Origin: Coleofasciculus sp. FACHB-T130
GTDB taxonomy: Bacteria; Cyanobacteriota; Cyanobacteriia; Cyanobacteriales; FACHB-T130
DNA length: 64,000 bases
Direction of reading: 5' to 3'
NCBI RefSeq assembly: GCF_014695375.1
Contig: NZ_JACJOG010000041.1
Span: forward strand, 172,553-236,552
How positions within the stretch are numbered: the stretch's first letter is position 1; every line of letters starts with the position of its first letter. Positions 9,418 to 18,591 of the stretch are shown here, one piece after another. The notes under the pieces were generated by a model. It was given only the letters and a program-made list of their open reading frames with translations, ran no database searches and was not told where the DNA came from. A program made the position numbers and the translations under genes.

Positions 9418-12414
9418 CTAATCTACTCCTTCAATCGGAGCAAATCCTTGGCGCTGGATATTTTCTGTCACTACGCGGGGTTCGAGGAATTGTAGCAAGT
9501 AATCTGGGCCACCTGCTTTAGAACCGACGCCAGAAAGTTTGAAACCGCCGAAGGGTTGTCTTGCTACAATTGCGCCAGTGATTCCGCGATTGATGTAGAG
9601 GTTGCCGACTTCAAATTCGCTTTCAGCTTGTTGAATGTGGGAAGGTGTACGGGAATATAGACCACCAGTCAGGGCGAAGTTAGTATTATTACCAACTGCG
9701 ATCGCTTCCTCAAAATTCTTCACCCGCATGACTGCTAGAACCGGACCAAAAATTTCTTCTTGGGCAATCGTCGCCTCTGGCGAGACTTCTGAGAAAATCG
9801 TCGGGCCGATAAAATAGCCATTGTTGGGTGCGGACATTTCCAGCGCGACTTTGGCTTCCTGACGCCCTTTCTCGATATATTCCATAATGCGATCGCGTGC
9901 GTTTGCATCAATCACAGGGCCAACTTGGGTGCTGGGTGCCTCCGCAGGGCCAACATTGAGCGATCGCGTTGCTTCCACCAAACGCTCTACAAAGGCATCA
10001 TAGATGGGTTCTAGAACAATTACCCGAGAACACGCCGAACACTTCTGTCCGCTGTAACCAAAGGCGGACTGCACCACACCTTGCACAGCTTGGTCGAGAT
10101 CCGCACTTTCATCGACGATAATCGCATTCTTGCCACCCATTTCGGCAATCACCCGCTTCAGGTGTTTTTGCCCTGGTTGTAAAATCGCCGCATCGGCGTA
10201 AATCCGACAGCCGACTTCCTGAGAACCTGTAAAAGTAATCATGTGGACATCGGGATGCTTCACCATATAAGCACCCACCGTTGAACCTTTTCCGGGTACG
10301 TATTGGAACACCCCACGAGGAATGCCTGCTTCTACCAAAATTTCACTGAGTTTGGCTGTAATCACCGATGAAACTTCAGCCGGTTTGAGAAGCGTACAAT
10401 TTCCAGTAACCAGTGACGCCACTGTCATCCCGGTAGGAATCGCCAAGGGGAAATTCCAAGGGGAAATAATCAGGGAAATTCCTCGAGGTTGATAGTTATA
10501 GCGATTGGTTTCCCCGGCGATGTCATAATGGTGCCCAGCATCCAGCCGTTCCATTTCGTCGGCGTAGTAACGGCAGAAGTCTATCGCCTCGGAAACTTCA
10601 CCGTCGCATTCCCGCACTGGCTTCCCAACTTCTAATACCATGCACGCGGATAATTCAGCGCGGCGTTTTTCCATCAAATCTGCGGCTTTCCGCAGCACTC
10701 CAGCCCTTTCTGGCACTGAAGTCTGCCGCCAATTAGCAAATGCTGCTTTTGCGGCTTGGATCGCCTGTTCTGCTTGTTCTACGCTAATCAATCCGATTTT
10801 GCCAACCACCTCGCTGGGGTTGGAAGGATTCACTGAATCGACGAGATCGGGTGTGTTTACATATTCACCGTTAATCAGAGGTAAATAGGTTTTACCCAAC
10901 TGTTCGCGCATCGTTTGCAAGGCTTGTTGCGATCGCTTCCTTTCCTCAGCTTCTGCATAATCCGTATCCGCTGCATTGTGAAAAGGCAAGTTTTGAGTTT
11001 TGAGTTTTGAGTTTTGAGCTTTGACTAAAGACTCCGAACTTTCTACGACGGGAGGCGCTAACAATTCCTCAATCGGACGCTCTTCCAGATTTTGTCGCAA
11101 GAACGAACTATTGGCAGTATTCTCCAGCAACCGGCGAATCAAATAAGCCATCCCCGGTAGCAAATCCCCATAAGGACAATACACCCGCACCCGATAACCT
11201 TTATCGACGAGAGCTTTTGCCAGCTTATCTCCCATGCCGTACAAAACTTGCATCTCAAAGCGACGGCGGGGAATTTTCAAACTTTCCGCGATCGCCATCG
11301 CCCGTGCTTGCGATCGCACGTTATGACTGCCAATTGCCGCGTACAAATACTCATGATTTTCCAGCAACAGCTGGGTCATCTTCTCAAAATTGGCATCGGT
11401 TGCAGTTTTATCGCTGTAAACTGGCACCGGCCAATCTTTCTGCATCGCCTTGATAGTTTCTTGATCCCAGTACGCCCCTTTTACCAAGCGCACTGTCAGG
11501 GGATAGCCACGCTGCTTCGCCCAGTCAATCAAGCCGCGCAAATCTTGTTCGCTGTCGCGCAGATAAGCTTGCAGCGTTATCCCTAGATCCGTGCGACTCC
11601 GGAACTCCTCTTCCATCAACAACTGTTTGAGGATGGAGAGCGTCAAATCTTTGTAGGCATACTGTTCCATATCAAAGTGAACGGCAGCCCCCAACGCTTG
11701 GGCGCGACGTAATAGAAGCCGGATGCGATCGCTCACTCGCTCCTCGCTTCCCTTCGCATCCAACGGATCGAACTGCGAATAAAACGCTGTCAGCTTGACA
11801 GATACTTGAACTTGGGGGATTCCTTCTCCATCTGCTTGGTCAATTGCCGGAACCCGCGTCCACGTCTTCGCCGCCTCCGTCAGCTGCTGCATCAATTCCA
11901 AATATCTATCTAAATACGACTGCGCCTCAGTTTCCGTAATCACCGCTTCCCCCAACAGGTCGATGGTGAAAGCCATTTTCTCCTTCCGCAATCGCTCAAC
12001 CGTCTTAATAACCTGTTTAATACTTTCCCCAGCGATATATTTATGCGCTAAAGTTTCAACTGCTGTATTCACCGTTGTCGCTGCTACTTGACCAGGCATT
12101 GAGTCTGGAGACGCAAAGTTGAGCATCCCTTTCAGGCTCGTCGGGAGTTCAACCGACTCATCCGCCAAGTATTCTTGCAAGTGGCGAGCAACTTCCGGTT
12201 TACTGTGCAGCGCAGGCAGACAGTCAATGAAGCGAAACAGCTGCACTCGCAAACCAGGGTTAGCCATTGCCCAAGCAAGTAATTTATCATCCCAGCGCAT
12301 TTGGTCGCGCATTTGGGCAAAAAACGAGCGATTTTCTCTCGTTGCTGCCAACAGTTGTTTGGCAATTTCTTGGGTCTTGACTTCGTAGGTGCTATCAGAT
12401 ATTTGTACAACCAC
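9418..12414 (-). CDS. Bifunctional proline dehydrogenase / P5C dehydrogenase
   Basis: Oxidises proline to glutamate in two steps: FAD-dependent proline dehydrogenase (about 85-460) and NAD-dependent glutamate-semialdehyde dehydrogenase (about 510-985). The PRODH half shows RLVKGAYWD and RRFEMQVLYGM. The ALDH half shows SPWNFPLAI, the catalytic-Glu region AEMGGKNAI and the catalytic-Cys region GQKCSACSR. Length is 998 residues. It lacks the N-terminal DNA-binding segment of enterobacterial PutA, so it should not be a repressor. The linker at about 460-478 is encoded by four tandem GTTTTGA heptamers (10990-11017), read as KAQNSKLKTQN. Start: GTG 12414; the ribosome-binding site is weak. The gene stands alone. 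Confidence 0.94.
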   Translation of the reverse strand: MVVQISDSTYEVKTQEIAKQLLAATRENRSFFAQMRDQMRWDDKLLAWAMANPGLRVQLFRFIDCLPALHSKPEVARHLQEYLADESVELPTSLKGMLNFASPDSMPGQVAATTVNTAVETLAHKYIAGESIKQVIKTVERLRKEKMAFTIDLLGEAVITETEAQSYLDRYLELMQQLTEAAKTWTRVPAIDQADGEGIPQVQVSVKLTAFYSQFDPLDAKGSEERVSDRIRLLLRRAQALGAAVHFDMEQYAYKDLTLSILKQLLMEEEFRSRTDLGITLQAYLRDSEQDLRGLIDWAKQRGYPLTVRLVKGAYWDQETIKAMQKDWPVPVYSDKTATDANFEKMTQLLLENHEYLYAAIGSHNVRSQARAMAIAESLKIPRRRFEMQVLYGMGDKLAKALVDKGYRVRVYCPYGDLLPGMAYLIRRLLENTANSSFLRQNLEERPIEELLAPPVVESSESLVKAQNSKLKTQNLPFHNAADTDYAEAEERKRSQQALQTMREQLGKTYLPLINGEYVNTPDLVDSVNPSNPSEVVGKIGLISVEQAEQAIQAAKAAFANWRQTSVPERAGVLRKAADLMEKRRAELSACMVLEVGKPVRECDGEVSEAIDFCRYYADEMERLDAGHHYDIAGETNRYNYQPRGISLIISPWNFPLAIPTGMTVASLVTGNCTLLKPAEVSSVITAKLSEILVEAGIPRGVFQYVPGKGSTVGAYMVKHPDVHMITFTGSQEVGCRIYADAAILQPGQKHLKRVIAEMGGKNAIIVDESADLDQAVQGVVQSAFGYSGQKCSACSRVIVLEPIYDAFVERLVEATRSLNVGPAEAPSTQVGPVIDANARDRIMEYIEKGRQEAKVALEMSAPNNGYFIGPTIFSEVSPEATIAQEEIFGPVLAVMRVKNFEEAIAVGNNTNFALTGGLYSRTPSHIQQAESEFEVGNLYINRGITGAIVARQPFGGFKLSGVGSKAGGPDYLLQFLEPRVVTENIQRQGFAPIEGVD
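10990..11017. repeat. Four tandem GTTTTGA heptamers inside a coding region
   Basis: Perfect 4 x 7 bp array in the inter-domain linker of the proline oxidation gene. Heptameric STRR-type repeats are known from cyanobacterial spacers. The same heptamer recurs inside gpsA (31764-31777) and the FAD oxidoreductase gene (from 40613). Confidence 0.85.
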
Positions 12415-12506
12415 GGCTGGCAGACTCCTAATTCAGGATAAAGGCATCAATGCTGGGAACCCTCTATCTTCTATTTTCTCGATTTCCCAAGCGATCGGCA
12501 TCAACT

Positions 12507-13889
12507 TTACTTCCCAACAGCCGCTGTTGACTGTAGCGGATTCAACACACGACCCAGGAACAAAATGCTACCCGACTGCTTGTCCCGAATCAGGAACACA
12601 AATGGGCGATCGGCTCGAAACTCTTTGTTTGCCCCCCTAGTCATCCCAACCCCTGTAGACGCAGCTGCCTCAGTGCCCTCCTCATTTACCTCCACGAAGG
12701 CTTTGTGAATCACCTTGGAGATGAACAACCCTTTCTTGCCGGTCATCGCCGAGAAGTCAGCTTGAACGCTGAAAGCTTCGGGCATCCCCATATTTGCCAG
12801 TACCTTGCTTAGGTCAAACTCTGAAGTGAGGTTGAACTTAGGCACCCAAACTTCAACCATCTGCTCGTATTTGAGGGACGATAGCCACCGTTCCAAGTTT
12901 TTTGGCGTCAGCTGCTGCTCCATCTTCGCCAACCCATCCGCTTGCTTGGGTAAGAGAATGACCATCGATAATTCCTTGGATATCTCCTCGCCTTGACCGT
13001 AGGGTAGCTCTAACACTTTCAAGCTGCCAATATCTGCCCAGCCGTATTGCTCCGTCTTGCACATCATCGGCACGCTAACCTGCTGCGTTGGAGTGACATA
13101 AAACGGCTCATCTTTGGTTTTTTGCCGATCGAACGGGCTGAACCAGGCACCTTTAAAGTAAATGGCATTTGTCAGCACCAGCTTGGTCTTAGAAGAGATC
13201 GTCCCTGGCGCAATCAGGTCTTGAATTTTGTCTTCAGTTTTTTTTGCGACCCAGTTGTTGATCGTGCGGCGAGTCTGTTCAGTCGCACCGGCAAAGTCCA
13301 CTTCTTGGAGTCCCCCGCCGTAGTCGTTCTGGGTGGTTTTCAAAAAGCGCTCGCTAAAGCCATAGCCCTTTTGACCCCAAAGCCGATTCGCAACTGCAAT
13401 TTGATATCCCTGCTGTTCGCTGGCGTTTAGCTCAGCCATGAGCGCGGCAAAAGTCGGATGTAGGCGTTCTTGCTCTAAGGTGAAGTGGAGAACTTTCGCC
13501 ATCTCGGTCGCCGTTTGTCCGCCAGCTCCAGCGTAGGTCATGGCGAGTGCCGTTGAAATGCTGTAAGGGGAGAAGAATAGGTTTCCTTCTTGTTTCCGCA
13601 GACGGTTATAGAGATCGAGGGCAAACGAGCTGTTGCCCTCCACCACCGTATCTAAAAGTGCGGAAAGTTCCTCTGTTGGTTGTTTTGGAGTGGTGGACGC
13701 GGTTTGGCTGGTTAAAATCGGCTTTGGAGTCCCATTCCCATCTGCCTTGTCTGACAACGCACGGGAATTCCTAAAATAGATACCAGGTTCACGAGCCATC
13801 GCGGAACCAACCGAAGCGATCGCCAAACCTACTAAAGCGGCGGTAAAACCCGCGATGAATTGTCTCATGCTGCTTTCATGCAAAATCAC
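12507..13889 (-). CDS. Secreted serpin-family protease inhibitor
   Basis: A 460-residue serpin. Residues about 8-32 are a hydrophobic signal sequence, followed by a Pro/Thr-rich linker (to about 72). The serpin fold covers about 75-455 and contains the conserved NPLQ-region end, VLTNAIYFKGAW and FRADRPFVFLIRD. The hinge of the reactive-centre loop reads EEGTEAAAS, which fits the consensus of inhibitory serpins (small residues at P12-P9), so it probably traps a serine or cysteine protease outside the cytoplasm. The scissile bond lies somewhere in the following VGMTRGA stretch; which residue is P1 is not settled by eye. It stands alone between the proline oxidation gene and pntB. Serpins are patchy in bacteria. 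Confidence 0.93.
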   Translation of the reverse strand: MILHESSMRQFIAGFTAALVGLAIASVGSAMAREPGIYFRNSRALSDKADGNGTPKPILTSQTASTTPKQPTEELSALLDTVVEGNSSFALDLYNRLRKQEGNLFFSPYSISTALAMTYAGAGGQTATEMAKVLHFTLEQERLHPTFAALMAELNASEQQGYQIAVANRLWGQKGYGFSERFLKTTQNDYGGGLQEVDFAGATEQTRRTINNWVAKKTEDKIQDLIAPGTISSKTKLVLTNAIYFKGAWFSPFDRQKTKDEPFYVTPTQQVSVPMMCKTEQYGWADIGSLKVLELPYGQGEEISKELSMVILLPKQADGLAKMEQQLTPKNLERWLSSLKYEQMVEVWVPKFNLTSEFDLSKVLANMGMPEAFSVQADFSAMTGKKGLFISKVIHKAFVEVNEEGTEAAASTGVGMTRGANKEFRADRPFVFLIRDKQSGSILFLGRVLNPLQSTAAVGK

Positions 13890-13966
13890 ATAGCCGTGGT
13901 TTCTGAATGTAGCAGATGCCTCTGGTAAGCCCAGCCTAACCTATCTTTTATTCCAAAGAAAAGATA

Positions 13967-13993
13967 GCTTCAGGAGTATTAAACTCCTGAAGC
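13967..13993. repeat. Perfect inverted repeat (11-bp arms)
   Basis: GCTTCAGGAGT, a 5-nt loop and ACTCCTGAAGC. It lies between the divergent ends of the serpin promoter region and pntB and may act as a terminator for pntB, though no strong T-run follows. Confidence 0.65.
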
Positions 13994-14017
13994 AGACTGG
14001 TATCATATCGCGATTGC

Positions 14018-14048
14018 AATTTTGAGTGATGATATAAAACTCAAAATT
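14018..14048 (-). terminator. Hairpin just after pntB
   Basis: Arms AATTTTGAGT and ACTCAAAATT lie 4 bp beyond the pntB stop codon. The arms contain the TTTTGAG heptamer common in this genome. Confidence 0.5.
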
Positions 14049-14051
14049 TGT

Positions 14052-15455
14052 TTATAGCTGCTTCACTTCAGCAACCAGCTTCGCCACGACATCCCGCGCA
14101 CTGCCAAATAGCATCATCGTTTTGTCTTTGTAGAAAAGCTCGTTATCCACACCGGCAAAACCCGCACTCATCCCGCGTTTAATCACAATCGTGTGTTTTG
14201 CCTTATCTACTTCCAGAATCGGCATCCCGTAAATCGGGCTAGCAGAATCGTGACGAGCCGCTGGATTCACAACATCATTCGCCCCAATCACCAGCGCCAC
14301 ATCCGTCTGCTCTAACTGCGGATTGATATCATCCATGTCGTATAGCTGCGGATAAGGCACATTCGCCTCCGCTAGCAATACGTTCATGTGTCCTGGCATC
14401 CGTCCCGCGACTGGGTGAATGGCGTATTTCACTTCAACGCCTAGTTTTTCTAAGCCGTCAGCCAATTCGCGGACAGCGTGTTGTGCTTGAGCCACTGCCA
14501 TGCCATAGCCGGGAACAATCACGACGGAACGCGCATAGCCCAACATCATCGCGCCTTCTTCGGTATCAATGCTGTGGACATTTTTATCGCCCCCATCTGC
14601 ACCACCAGCGCCACCAGATGCCCCAGCTTTCCCAAAGGCACCAAACAGCACGCTGGCAAGGGAACGGTTCATCGCCTTACACATGATTTCGGTCAGGATT
14701 AAGCCTGAAGCGCCTACCAAGGCTCCGGAGATGATCAGCATATTGTTCATGACCACGAAGCCCGCCGCCGCCGCAGCGACCCCAGAAAGCGAGTTCAGCA
14801 GCGAAATTACGACGGGCATATCGCCGCCGCCAATCGGAATCACGAATAGCACGCCCAGCAGTAAGGAAATCCCTACCATTGCTAGAAATACAGGTAAGTT
14901 GTCTGGGGTAATTAGCAGGAAGGCACTCGCTGCTACAAAACTTACTAATAGGAGGGCGTTGATGGGTTGTTGCAAGGGAAAAGTAATGGGAGAACCACTA
15001 ATGAGTCCCTGCAATTTGGCAAAGGCCATCATACTGCCAGTGAAGGTGACGCCGCCGATAAATACGCTACTGATAATCGAGAGGTTGGCGTCGAAGGGGA
15101 TTGCTTGCTGCGTGCCCAAGAGCCGCCAAAATTCTCCTACAGCGACGAGGGCAGAAGCTAAGCCTCCCAAACCGTTGAGTAGACCCACCATTTGGGGCAT
15201 ATCGGTCATTTCTACTTTATAGGCTGCGATCGCTCCCAACACTGAACCAATCAGCAAACCTAACAGAATCATTTCGTAGTTCAACACCTGCCTATCTAGC
15301 AGTGTTGCCACGATAGCCAGTAGCATCCCGACAGCTGCCCACTGATTGCCTGTGCGAGCTGTCGCCGGTGAACCCAGCTTCTTCAATCCCAGAATAAACA
15401 AACACGCTGCTACTAAGTAAGTCAGCTGTATCCCAGTTGGCAGAAATTCCGTCAT
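14052..15455 (-). CDS. pntB: NAD(P) transhydrogenase subunit beta
   Basis: Membrane plus NADP(H)-binding subunit of the proton-translocating transhydrogenase, which reduces NADP+ with NADH at the expense of the proton gradient. The 467-residue protein begins with about nine hydrophobic helices (to about 255). The NADP-binding domain III covers about 290-467, with VPGYGMAVAQAQH, HPVAGRMPGHMNVLL and GANDVVNPAAR. Start: ATG 15455 (MTEFLPTG) matches the family. An upstream in-frame start at 15560 would add 35 residues encoded by a repeat-rich spacer and was rejected. It is the last gene of the pntA1-pntA2-pntB operon. Confidence 0.96.
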   Translation of the reverse strand: MTEFLPTGIQLTYLVAACLFILGLKKLGSPATARTGNQWAAVGMLLAIVATLLDRQVLNYEMILLGLLIGSVLGAIAAYKVEMTDMPQMVGLLNGLGGLASALVAVGEFWRLLGTQQAIPFDANLSIISSVFIGGVTFTGSMMAFAKLQGLISGSPITFPLQQPINALLLVSFVAASAFLLITPDNLPVFLAMVGISLLLGVLFVIPIGGGDMPVVISLLNSLSGVAAAAAGFVVMNNMLIISGALVGASGLILTEIMCKAMNRSLASVLFGAFGKAGASGGAGGADGGDKNVHSIDTEEGAMMLGYARSVVIVPGYGMAVAQAQHAVRELADGLEKLGVEVKYAIHPVAGRMPGHMNVLLAEANVPYPQLYDMDDINPQLEQTDVALVIGANDVVNPAARHDSASPIYGMPILEVDKAKHTIVIKRGMSAGFAGVDNELFYKDKTMMLFGSARDVVAKLVAEVKQL

Positions 15456-15570
15456 ATCACTTGTTCGTCGGTAATGGGTAATTGGTGATTGGTAATCAGA
15501 AAAGTTTTGAGTGTTCGGGTTTGAATTTTGAGTGAGAAATGTCTTCTTTTCAAAATTCAAAGCTTATCCA

Positions 15571-15861
15571 TTACCCGCTTACCTTTTTCTTAAACATTTG
15601 CAACATCCGATCCGTCACTAAGAAACCACCTACTACGTTGATGGTTGCTAGCACTACGGCAATTAAGCCCAAAATGACGCTGAGATTTGACTCGCGCGGT
15701 CCACAGACAATCAGCGCCCCGATCACGGCAATTCCAGAAATTGCATTTGCCCCAGACATGAGGGGAGTATGGAGTGTCGGCGGCACTTTGTTAATTACTT
15801 CAAATCCGATAAAAGACGCTAATACAAATACAAACAAAGCGCCAATTAAGGTTTCTGTCAT
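15571..15861 (-). CDS. pntA2: NAD(P) transhydrogenase subunit alpha part 2
   Basis: A 96-residue membrane protein corresponding to the C-terminal transmembrane part of alpha subunits, split off as a separate gene as is usual in cyanobacteria. Three hydrophobic helices are visible: about 3-24, 36-55 and 60-82. The conserved LHTPLMSGANAISG loop is present. It assembles with PntA1 and PntB in the membrane. It lies 133 bp after pntA1, with a hairpin in the gap, and 115 bp before pntB. Confidence 0.95.
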   Translation of the reverse strand: MTETLIGALFVFVLASFIGFEVINKVPPTLHTPLMSGANAISGIAVIGALIVCGPRESNLSVILGLIAVVLATINVVGGFLVTDRMLQMFKKKVSG

Positions 15862-15949
15862 TCAGCTCAATACTCCTTCTTGATTCAGCGGTCAAGGTGG
15901 ACACTGCCCACCGACAATCTTCAAATTGGATACCTAATTTGATAGCTAA

Positions 15950-15981
15950 GAAACCCGTTTTCTAGAGAGAAAATGGGTTTC
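15950..15981. repeat. Hairpin between pntA1 and pntA2
   Basis: Arms GAAACCCGTTTTCT and AGAAAATGGGTTTC (14 bp, one mismatch) with a 4-nt loop. It sits within the operon and could be an RNA-stability element or partial terminator lowering pntA2/pntB expression relative to pntA1. Confidence 0.7.
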
Positions 15982-15994
15982 ATCCACCATTTTT

Positions 15995-17140
15995 CTAGGC
16001 GTTAATCTTTACCTGAGTTAAACCATCCCGGACTCGTTGATTGAGAATCTCACCGTTATTAGAGACGCAGGTACTACTAATGATGTCATCCTCAAAATTC
16101 AGATGCAATGCACTCTCTTTAATCAGGTATTGCACCAAAGTCAAAACATTCTTGGCATACATTTGACTGGCGTGAACCGGCATAGACGCAGGTAAATTCA
16201 TCGGGCCAATAATCGTGACTCCGTTGCGCTGTACATCCTTGCCAGGTTCCGTGCAGGCGCAGTTGCCGCCTTGCTCAGCTGCCAAATCGACAATGACCGC
16301 ACCCGGTTTCATCTGGGCTACCATTTCCTCAGTCACCAGGATGGGCGCTTTCCTGCCCGGAACCTGAGCTGTGGTAATGACGACATCGGCTTGCTTGACA
16401 TGCTCGGTGAGGACTTCCTGGGTGCGTTGCTTAGAGGCTTCAGAAACTTCTTTCGCGTAGCCGCCCGCTGCCACAGTTTCTTCATTCAGCTGCACTTCGA
16501 TAAATTTCGCCCCTAGGCTTTGCACCTCTTCTTTCACGGCAGGACGAATATCAAAGGCTTCTACGATGGCACCTAGGCGTCTAGCAGTAGCGATCGCTTG
16601 CAGTCCCGCTACTCCTGCACCCATGATAAATACTTTCGCCGGTGCAATTGTCCCGGCTGCTGTCGTCAACATCGGGAAGAACTTCGGCACAGCTGCCGCC
16701 GCAATCAGTACCGCCTTGTATCCAGCCACTCCCGCTTGAGAAGACAAAGCATCCATGCTCTGCGCCCGACTGGTGCGGGGGATCAATTCCATACTGAAGG
16801 CGGTGACTCGGCGCTCGGCTAAACGCTGGATTAGGTTCGGATTTCCCAAAGGGTTTAGAAACCCAATCAACACACCTCCTTCCTTGAGCTGATGAATTTC
16901 ATGCTCTTTCGGCGGATTAACTTTTAATAGAACATCCGCCTCACGCCACAAAGCACCTGTATCCGAGACAATCGTTGCACCAGCTGCTTTATAGGCGTCA
17001 TCAAAGAAAAATGCTTGCTCACCAGCACCCGCCTCTACCCACACTTCTAGACCCTGTTTTACTAACCTGCCTACAGTGTCAGGCACCAGTGCCACACGAC
17101 GTTCGCCAACTTCAACTTCCTTTGCAACCGCAATTCTCAT
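15995..17140 (-). CDS. pntA1: NAD(P) transhydrogenase subunit alpha part 1 (NAD-binding)
   Basis: A soluble NAD(H)-binding subunit of 381 residues with the alanine dehydrogenase/PNT fold. Visible motifs are AKEVEVGERRVALVPDTV at the N-terminus, the mid-protein SMDALSSQAGVAGYKAV, and the Rossmann loop GAGVAGLQAIATARRLGA (about 169-186). Start: ATG 17140 has GGGAG a few bases upstream; the longer frame from 17152 would use TTG. It is first in the pntA1-pntA2-pntB operon. The split into two alpha genes is typical of cyanobacteria. Confidence 0.96.
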   Translation of the reverse strand: MRIAVAKEVEVGERRVALVPDTVGRLVKQGLEVWVEAGAGEQAFFFDDAYKAAGATIVSDTGALWREADVLLKVNPPKEHEIHQLKEGGVLIGFLNPLGNPNLIQRLAERRVTAFSMELIPRTSRAQSMDALSSQAGVAGYKAVLIAAAAVPKFFPMLTTAAGTIAPAKVFIMGAGVAGLQAIATARRLGAIVEAFDIRPAVKEEVQSLGAKFIEVQLNEETVAAGGYAKEVSEASKQRTQEVLTEHVKQADVVITTAQVPGRKAPILVTEEMVAQMKPGAVIVDLAAEQGGNCACTEPGKDVQRNGVTIIGPMNLPASMPVHASQMYAKNVLTLVQYLIKESALHLNFEDDIISSTCVSNNGEILNQRVRDGLTQVKINA

Positions 17141-17719
17141 GAACTCTCCCAATCAATTCTACGAAACCCTTCTGCATCCTATCCTTTTGCATCCTAGGCG
17201 GAGTTCTAAATTCTGATCCGTATCTTTAACTTTGTTTTATGAATTTAGAGTTCCACACTCACGCACGTCCTAAGACGATATCACCTAGAACCCGTTTTCA
17301 AAGCTTTAACCGATGATAAAAAGCTTTCTCTTAAACCCTCTGGTGCCTATAATCTCTGGCGTCAATTCAGATTAATTGAAGGGTTTGTTTCCGGCTGATT
17401 TTTTCAAATTTATTCAATAAATAACCAAAAAAATACATAATGATATACATTAGTACATAAAAAAATGCCGAGCAGCGCGATCGCGCCGAGCGGCAACTAG
17501 TTTAAAATCAACTGTCTTTATGAGCCGGTCTGGTTCCATTGCCCTAACCTGAGCGATCGCTCGACTCAAAAGCTCACTAAGCTTGCATCTGGGGCACTTT
17601 CTTCCGGCTTCCCGCGTCACGGGGGAGGATTCATTCGAGGCGGCTACATCCCCGCTTGAGCCAAAAATAGTAAAGTTTAGTAACGAAGCCCACTCTCTAC
17701 AGTTGAGATACAAGAGCCT
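17141..17719. other. Spacer between divergent pntA1 and DUF2808 genes
   Basis: About 580 bp. A TATAAT lies at 17348-17353 on the plus strand, but without a clear -35. An imperfect palindrome centred on a HIP1 octamer is at 17468-17495. A minus-strand open frame of 87 codons (17450-17713) crosses it but has no family signature and was not called. Promoters for both flanking genes should lie here. Confidence 0.55.
17468..17495. repeat. Imperfect GC palindrome centred on HIP1
   Basis: GCCGAGCAGC, the HIP1 core, and GCCGAGCGGC in an otherwise AT-rich spacer. It forms a stem with mismatches; function unknown. Confidence 0.5.
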
Positions 17720-18253
17720 ATGTTGTCAACAAAATCCTCTAAGCGACGCCTAATTTCTGCCCTAGCGGCGACGGGTTGCGTGCTAACGGGCTTTGCCAGC
17801 CTCACCCAAGCACAGAGTCTACCCGGTTTAACCATTTTTAGCGGTGTTGAACGAGGAAATCAGCTGAGCTATCGGTTAGATTTTGGCGGTCAATCGGATG
17901 CTTGGGATCGCTACCGGCTCAAGATTCCTGGCAAAAAGATGGAATTAGGGGCAGCTCAGTTTGTCATCACTTATCCGGATTACTACAAGGGCAAATTTGA
18001 CACCAAAAACGTTGAAGTCCGCGTCAAAGGAAAAAAATTGCCCCTCAAAGAGGTTGTCTGGGACAAAGAAAATTACAAGCTTCTGATTTATATGCAGGAG
18101 CCAGTGGCTGCTGGTAACAGCGTAGATTTAATCTTGTCTAACGTGAAAAACCCGCCTTTTGGTGGAACTTATTATTTCACAGGTGCGATTCTTACTCCCG
18201 GCGATGTACCGTTGCCCCGTTATCTCGGTACCTGGATTCTGAGTATTAATTAA
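17720..18253 (+). CDS. DUF2808 family secreted protein
   Basis: A 177-residue protein with a clear signal peptide: basic start KSSKRR, hydrophobic ISALAATGCVLTGFASL, and an AQA cleavage site near 32. The mature part is rich in beta strands and has the features of cyanobacterial DUF2808 proteins (QFVITYPDYYKGKFD, VDLILSNVKNPPFGGTYYF, LGTWILSIN at the end). It is probably exported to the periplasm or cell surface. No reaction is known. It precedes rpmH on the same strand, separated by 123 bp. Confidence 0.85.
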   Translation: MLSTKSSKRRLISALAATGCVLTGFASLTQAQSLPGLTIFSGVERGNQLSYRLDFGGQSDAWDRYRLKIPGKKMELGAAQFVITYPDYYKGKFDTKNVEVRVKGKKLPLKEVVWDKENYKLLIYMQEPVAAGNSVDLILSNVKNPPFGGTYYFTGAILTPGDVPLPRYLGTWILSIN

Positions 18254-18376
18254 GGCACAATCCACGTCCGCTTCTGTGCCGCTAAGGGGCACCTGTAAAA
18301 GGAGCGCAATGTGATGCTATGCTGGAGAATCGTGGATTTTTCTATAGCGGCGATTCTAAATCTGGAGTAAAAACCG

Positions 18377-18514
18377 ATGACTCAGCGCACTCTGGGCGGC
18401 ACTAATCGTAAGCAAAAAAGAACATCTGGTTTTCGAGCACGGATGCGTACCAAAAATGGTCAGGCTGTCATCAAAGCTCGCCGAAAAAAGGGACGTTATC
18501 GCCTTTCTGTTTAG
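18377..18514 (+). CDS. rpmH: 50S ribosomal protein L34
   Basis: A 45-residue protein rich in Arg and Lys: [14 protein letters not shown], then [19 protein letters not shown] and a GRYRLSV end. L34 is part of the large ribosomal subunit. The start at ATG 18377 has GGAG at 18364-18367. It is followed by rnpA, the order conserved in nearly all bacteria. The gene is too short for many automatic calls. Confidence 0.97.
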   Translation: MTQRTLGGTNRKQKRTSGFRARMRTKNGQAVIKARRKKGRYRLSV

Positions 18515-18522
18515 AAACACAA

Positions 18523-18565
18523 GAAGGATGAAGGATGAATTTATTTCGCCTTCATCCTTCTTTTA
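18523..18565 (+). terminator. Hairpin between rpmH and rnpA
   Basis: GAAGGATGAAGG pairs with CCTTCATCCTTC and is followed by TTTT. It probably attenuates read-through from the highly expressed rpmH into rnpA. The GGATGAAGG unit recurs in the FAD oxidoreductase gene near 40907-40942. Confidence 0.7.
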
Positions 18566-18591
18566 AGCCACCCAGGAGGGCGGAGTTTCTA

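Noticed and set aside
14569..15222. 217-codon plus-strand open frame
   Set aside because: It is antisense to conserved pntB; composition follows the codons of the real gene, and no family pattern is seen.
17450..17713. 87-codon minus-strand open frame in the DUF2808 spacer
   Set aside because: No family match, no ribosome-binding site, crosses a palindromic repeat.
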